Source of the DNA: Microbacterium sp. AZCO
GTDB lineage: Bacteria; Actinomycetota; Actinomycetes; Actinomycetales; Microbacteriaceae
NCBI RefSeq assembly: GCF_039614715.1
Contig: NZ_CP154857.1
Coordinates: 930,001-994,000 of the forward strand
Direction of reading: 5' to 3'
DNA: 64,000 nucleotides
This document shows, one piece after another, positions 61,737 through 64,000 of this stretch. Made by a program: the position numbers and the translations under genes. Within the stretch, counting starts at the first letter, position 1. Each line of letters begins with the position of its first letter. Under the pieces are notes generated by a model. The model ran no database searches, had not been told where the DNA came from, and saw only the letters and a program-made list of their open reading frames with translations.

Positions 61737-62483
61737 ATGGGATTCCTGGACCGTCTGTTCGGCAGCAGCAACACCGGCCGTCAGGTTCCGCCCGTTCCGC
61801 AGTACCCCTATGGCGCGGCGCCGCAGCCCGGCCAGCCCGCGTACGGTCAGGCGGGACAGCCCGCGTACGGCCAGCCGGGGCAGCCCGCGTACGGCCAGCC
61901 CGCGTACACCCAGGGGATGCAGCCGCCGAAGAGCGAGGACGAGCTCGCGATCGAGCGCTACCGCTATCTGCTGCGGACGGCGCCGCCCCAGACGATCGAG
62001 CAGGTGCACGCCGAAGCGTTCGCGAAGCTCTCGCCGAACCAGCGTCAGCAGGTGCTCGCCGAGCTCAAGGCGGGCCTCCCGCCCTACGAGCAGCCGCAGG
62101 GGAGCGACCCTCAGAGCCTCGCGCGCGCCGCCACGCGCGCCGAGTACCGCAACCCCGGCTTCATGGAGCGCACGCTCGGCCGCGGCCCGTCCGGCTTCGG
62201 GTCGGCGATGGGCGGCTCGCTGTTCGGCACGATCACCGGATTCGTGATCGGCTCGGCGCTCGTGAGCTCGTTCATGGCGCCGGGCTTCGCCTACGACGCC
62301 GGCTACCAGGACGGCGCGACGGATGCCTCCGGAGCCGATGGCGGCACGGATGCAGGCGCTGGTGCGGGCGCGGGCGCGGACGCCTCGGCGTGGGGCGACT
62401 CCGGCTCGGGCTGGGGAGGCGACGGCGGCGGATTCGGCGACTTCGGCGGGGGAGACTTCGGCGGGGGCGACTTCGGGTTCTGA
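61737..62483 (+). CDS. Repeat-rich low-complexity protein, function unknown
   Basis: 248 residues, not recognised. An N-terminal tail with Gly-Gln-Pro-Ala-Tyr-Gly-Gln repeats (about 32-60) is followed by a charged helical region (LAIERYRYLLRTAPPQTIEQVHAEAFAKLSPNQRQQVLAELK, about 70-110) and a single hydrophobic stretch (about 157-183). The tail is rich in Gly, Asp and Phe. The low-complexity ends suggest phase separation or matrix binding, which is inference. ATG 61737 follows CGGAGGAC. Confidence 0.75.
   Translation: MGFLDRLFGSSNTGRQVPPVPQYPYGAAPQPGQPAYGQAGQPAYGQPGQPAYGQPAYTQGMQPPKSEDELAIERYRYLLRTAPPQTIEQVHAEAFAKLSPNQRQQVLAELKAGLPPYEQPQGSDPQSLARAATRAEYRNPGFMERTLGRGPSGFGSAMGGSLFGTITGFVIGSALVSSFMAPGFAYDAGYQDGATDASGADGGTDAGAGAGAGADASAWGDSGSGWGGDGGGFGDFGGGDFGGGDFGF
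61830..61916 (+). repeat. In-frame tandem repeats encoding GQPAYGQ units
   Basis: Three to four copies of a unit of about 21-30 bases encode Gly-Gln-Pro-Ala-Tyr-Gly-Gln near the start of the gene. Confidence 0.8.
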
Positions 62484-62502
62484 CGCCCCGCGCGCGGGGC
62501 GT
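62483..62502 (+). terminator. Perfect 20-base palindrome after the repeat-rich gene
   Basis: ACGCCCCGCGCGCGGGGCGT starts at the last base of the stop codon. No T run follows, so it is a possible rho-independent terminator or processing site. Confidence 0.5.
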
Positions 62503-62523
62503 GGAACGTGGCATCCTCGTTCC

Positions 62524-63144
62524 ATGCCCCTCATCGCGCTCACGGGCGGGATCGCCTCGGGAAAGTCCACGATCGCCGGTCGACTCGCCGAACGCGGAGC
62601 GGTCGTCGTCGACGCCGACGCGATCGTGCGCGACGTCCAGCAGCCCGGGTCGCCGGTGCTCGCCGACATCGCGGCGGAGTTCGGTCCGCACATGATCCGC
62701 TCCGACGGCTCGCTCGACCGCGCGAGGCTCGGCTCCCGCGTCTTCGGCGACGACGACGCCGTGAAGCGCCTCAACGCGATCGTGCACCCCGCCGTGCGAC
62801 TCGAGTCGGCCCGCCGGTTCGCCGAGGCGTTCGCCGCCGACCCCGACGCCGTCGTCGTCTACGACGTGCCGCTGCTCGTCGAAGCGCGCGTCGACGACCC
62901 ATGGCAGCTGATCGTCGTCGCGCACGCTCCCGCCGAGGTGCGCACGTGCCGGCTGGTCGAGCTGCGCGACATGAGCGAGGCGGATGCCGCGGCCCGCATC
63001 GCTTCGCAGGTCTCGGACGATGCGCGCCTCGCCGTCGCCGACGTCGTGATCGACACGACAGGCTCGCTCGAGGACACGCTCCGCCAGACCGACGACCTCT
63101 GGGATCGACTGCCCGAGCACCTCGCCGCGCGCTCCGCCCGCTGA
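62524..63144 (+). CDS. coaE: Dephospho-CoA kinase
   Basis: Last step of coenzyme A synthesis: phosphorylates dephospho-CoA. The 206 residues contain the P-loop LTGGIASGKST, the DADAIVRDVQQPGSP substrate motif and the lid-region YDVPLLVEARVDDPW. No duplication or fusion is seen; some actinobacterial versions carry a C-terminal extension, which this one lacks. The gene lies between rpsA and uvrB as in most actinobacteria. Confidence 0.96.
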   Translation: MPLIALTGGIASGKSTIAGRLAERGAVVVDADAIVRDVQQPGSPVLADIAAEFGPHMIRSDGSLDRARLGSRVFGDDDAVKRLNAIVHPAVRLESARRFAEAFAADPDAVVVYDVPLLVEARVDDPWQLIVVAHAPAEVRTCRLVELRDMSEADAAARIASQVSDDARLAVADVVIDTTGSLEDTLRQTDDLWDRLPEHLAARSAR

Positions 63145-63220
63145 CCCCCGGGGCCGCAGGATCGAAACGGTCGGGCATCCGCCCCTCGCGAACGCCGGCC
63201 CCGGTGTCGGAGGCCCCGCC

Positions 63221-63226
63221 TACCCT
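63221..63226 (+). promoter_or_regulatory. -10 hexamer of leaderless uvrB promoter
   Basis: TACCCT ends six bases before GTG 63233. Confidence 0.6.
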
Positions 63227-63232
63227 GGATGA

Positions 63233-64000
63233 GTGCAGACCACCCGATCCGTGAGGCCCTTCGAGGTCATCAGCGAATACGCGCCGAGCGGCGACCAGCC
63301 GCAGGCGATCGCAGAGCTCGCGGCCCGCATCAACGCGGGTGAGACCGACGTCGTGCTGCTCGGCGCCACCGGCACCGGCAAGTCCGCGACGACGGCCTGG
63401 CTCGTCGAAGCCGTCCAGCGGCCGACGCTCGTGCTCGCGCACAACAAGACCCTCGCGGCGCAGCTCGCGAACGAGTTCCGCGAGCTCATGCCCAACAACG
63501 CCGTCGAGTACTTCGTCAGCTATTACGACTACTACCAGCCCGAGGCCTACGTCCCGCAGACCGATACGTTCATCGAGAAGGACTCCTCGATCAACGCCGA
63601 GGTCGAGCGCCTCCGCCACTCGACGACGAACTCCCTCCTGAGCCGGCGCGACGTCATCGTCGTGAGCACCGTCTCCTGCATCTACGGCCTGGGCTCGCCC
63701 GAGGAGTACCTCCGGGCGATGGTCGCGCTGCAGGTGGGGGAGCGGTACGACCGCGACGCGCTCATCCGCAAGTTCATCGCGATGCAGTACAACCGCAACG
63801 ACGTCGACTTCTCGCGCGGCAACTTCCGCGTCCGCGGCGACACGATCGAGATCATCCCGGTGTACGAGGAGTACGCGATCCGCGTCGAGATGTTCGGCGA
63901 CGAGATCGAGGGGCTGTACATGCTGCATCCGCTCACGGGCGATGTCGTGCAGCGCCTCGAGGCGGTGCCGATCTTCCCGGCGACGCACTACGCGGCCGGC
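63233..64000 (+). CDS. uvrB: Excinuclease ABC subunit B (3' end outside window)
   Basis: Damage-verification helicase of nucleotide excision repair. The first 256 residues are present. Walker A is LGATGTGKS, followed by the beta-hairpin region ([31 protein letters not shown]) that inserts between DNA strands. GTG 63233 gives [26 protein letters not shown], the normal N-terminus. The gene runs off the right edge. Confidence 0.97.
   Translation, partial: MQTTRSVRPFEVISEYAPSGDQPQAIAELAARINAGETDVVLLGATGTGKSATTAWLVEAVQRPTLVLAHNKTLAAQLANEFRELMPNNAVEYFVSYYDYYQPEAYVPQTDTFIEKDSSINAEVERLRHSTTNSLLSRRDVIVVSTVSCIYGLGSPEEYLRAMVALQVGERYDRDALIRKFIAMQYNRNDVDFSRGNFRVRGDTIEIIPVYEEYAIRVEMFGDEIEGLYMLHPLTGDVVQRLEAVPIFPATHYAAG

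Noticed and set aside
61830..61916. Short tandem repeats as a CRISPR array
   Set aside because: Repeats are in frame, encode GQPAYGQ units, and have no spacers or cas genes.

Overview
The window is high-GC actinobacterial chromosome, roughly 70% G+C by eye. Gene order points to the Microbacteriaceae, most likely Microbacterium or a close relative. The markers are hisD-nrdR-pyrD beside a DUF3043 gene, a bc1-aa3 respiratory supercomplex with a di-heme QcrC and a CtaF subunit, and rpsA followed by coaE and uvrB. I see no integrase, transposase, tRNA, rRNA or CRISPR array. No stretch longer than about 260 bases lacks a gene; the longest is the rpsA leader.

Layout. 1-10094 is core metabolism: dnaE (5' end outside the window), a membrane protein, hisD, nrdR, pyrD, a DUF3043 protein, an M20 peptidase and erpA. 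10272-19214 holds the aerobic respiratory chain: ctaC-ctaD-ctaF on +, then ctaE-qcrC-qcrA-qcrB on -, with a PP2C phosphatase and a rhodanese between the two blocks. 19393-25883 has trpD, a PHP phosphoesterase with a ClbS/DfsB-like protein, a SHOCT membrane protein beside a NarL-type two-component system, and a 5'-3' exonuclease. 25923-27247 is a less GC-rich pair encoding a lipoprotein and a PKD-type secreted protein.

27387-31619 is a tightly overlapped four-gene operon for a sialic-acid-like (nonulosonic acid) surface sugar: a sialyltransferase-like protein, a NeuA-HAD fusion, a short NeuB and a DUF6716-type glycosyltransferase. It is followed by a FUSC membrane protein, a rifampin ADP-ribosyltransferase, a quinone-oxidoreductase-like protein and a PAS-GAF-GGDEF diguanylate cyclase. 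35711-38556 is a flavin electron-transfer operon of a ferric-reductase-like protein, an FMN-binding protein and ApbE. 38644-45099 is an amine-degradation locus: a copper amine oxidase with an APC permease, diverging from a second permease and an IclR regulator. 45122-56303 is a run of accessory and housekeeping genes, including a CDF transporter, homocysteine methyltransferase, TetR/MBL pair, ion channel, dehydrogenases and PH-domain proteins. 56564-64000 has rpsA with a structured leader, a LolA-like protein with an ABC exporter, a GIY-YIG protein, a repeat-rich protein, coaE and the 5' part of uvrB.

A theme across the window is leaderless transcription. About twenty genes carry a TANNNT-type -10 hexamer ending 6-9 bases before the start codon, and I used this to choose several starts. 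Two very short open frames, at 42888 and 54849, end in an overlap with the next start codon and look like coupled leader peptides. Candidate regulatory palindromes lie upstream of the two-component genes and the SHOCT gene (a shared box), upstream of ctaE, between the TetR and MBL genes, and upstream of the sialic-acid-like operon.
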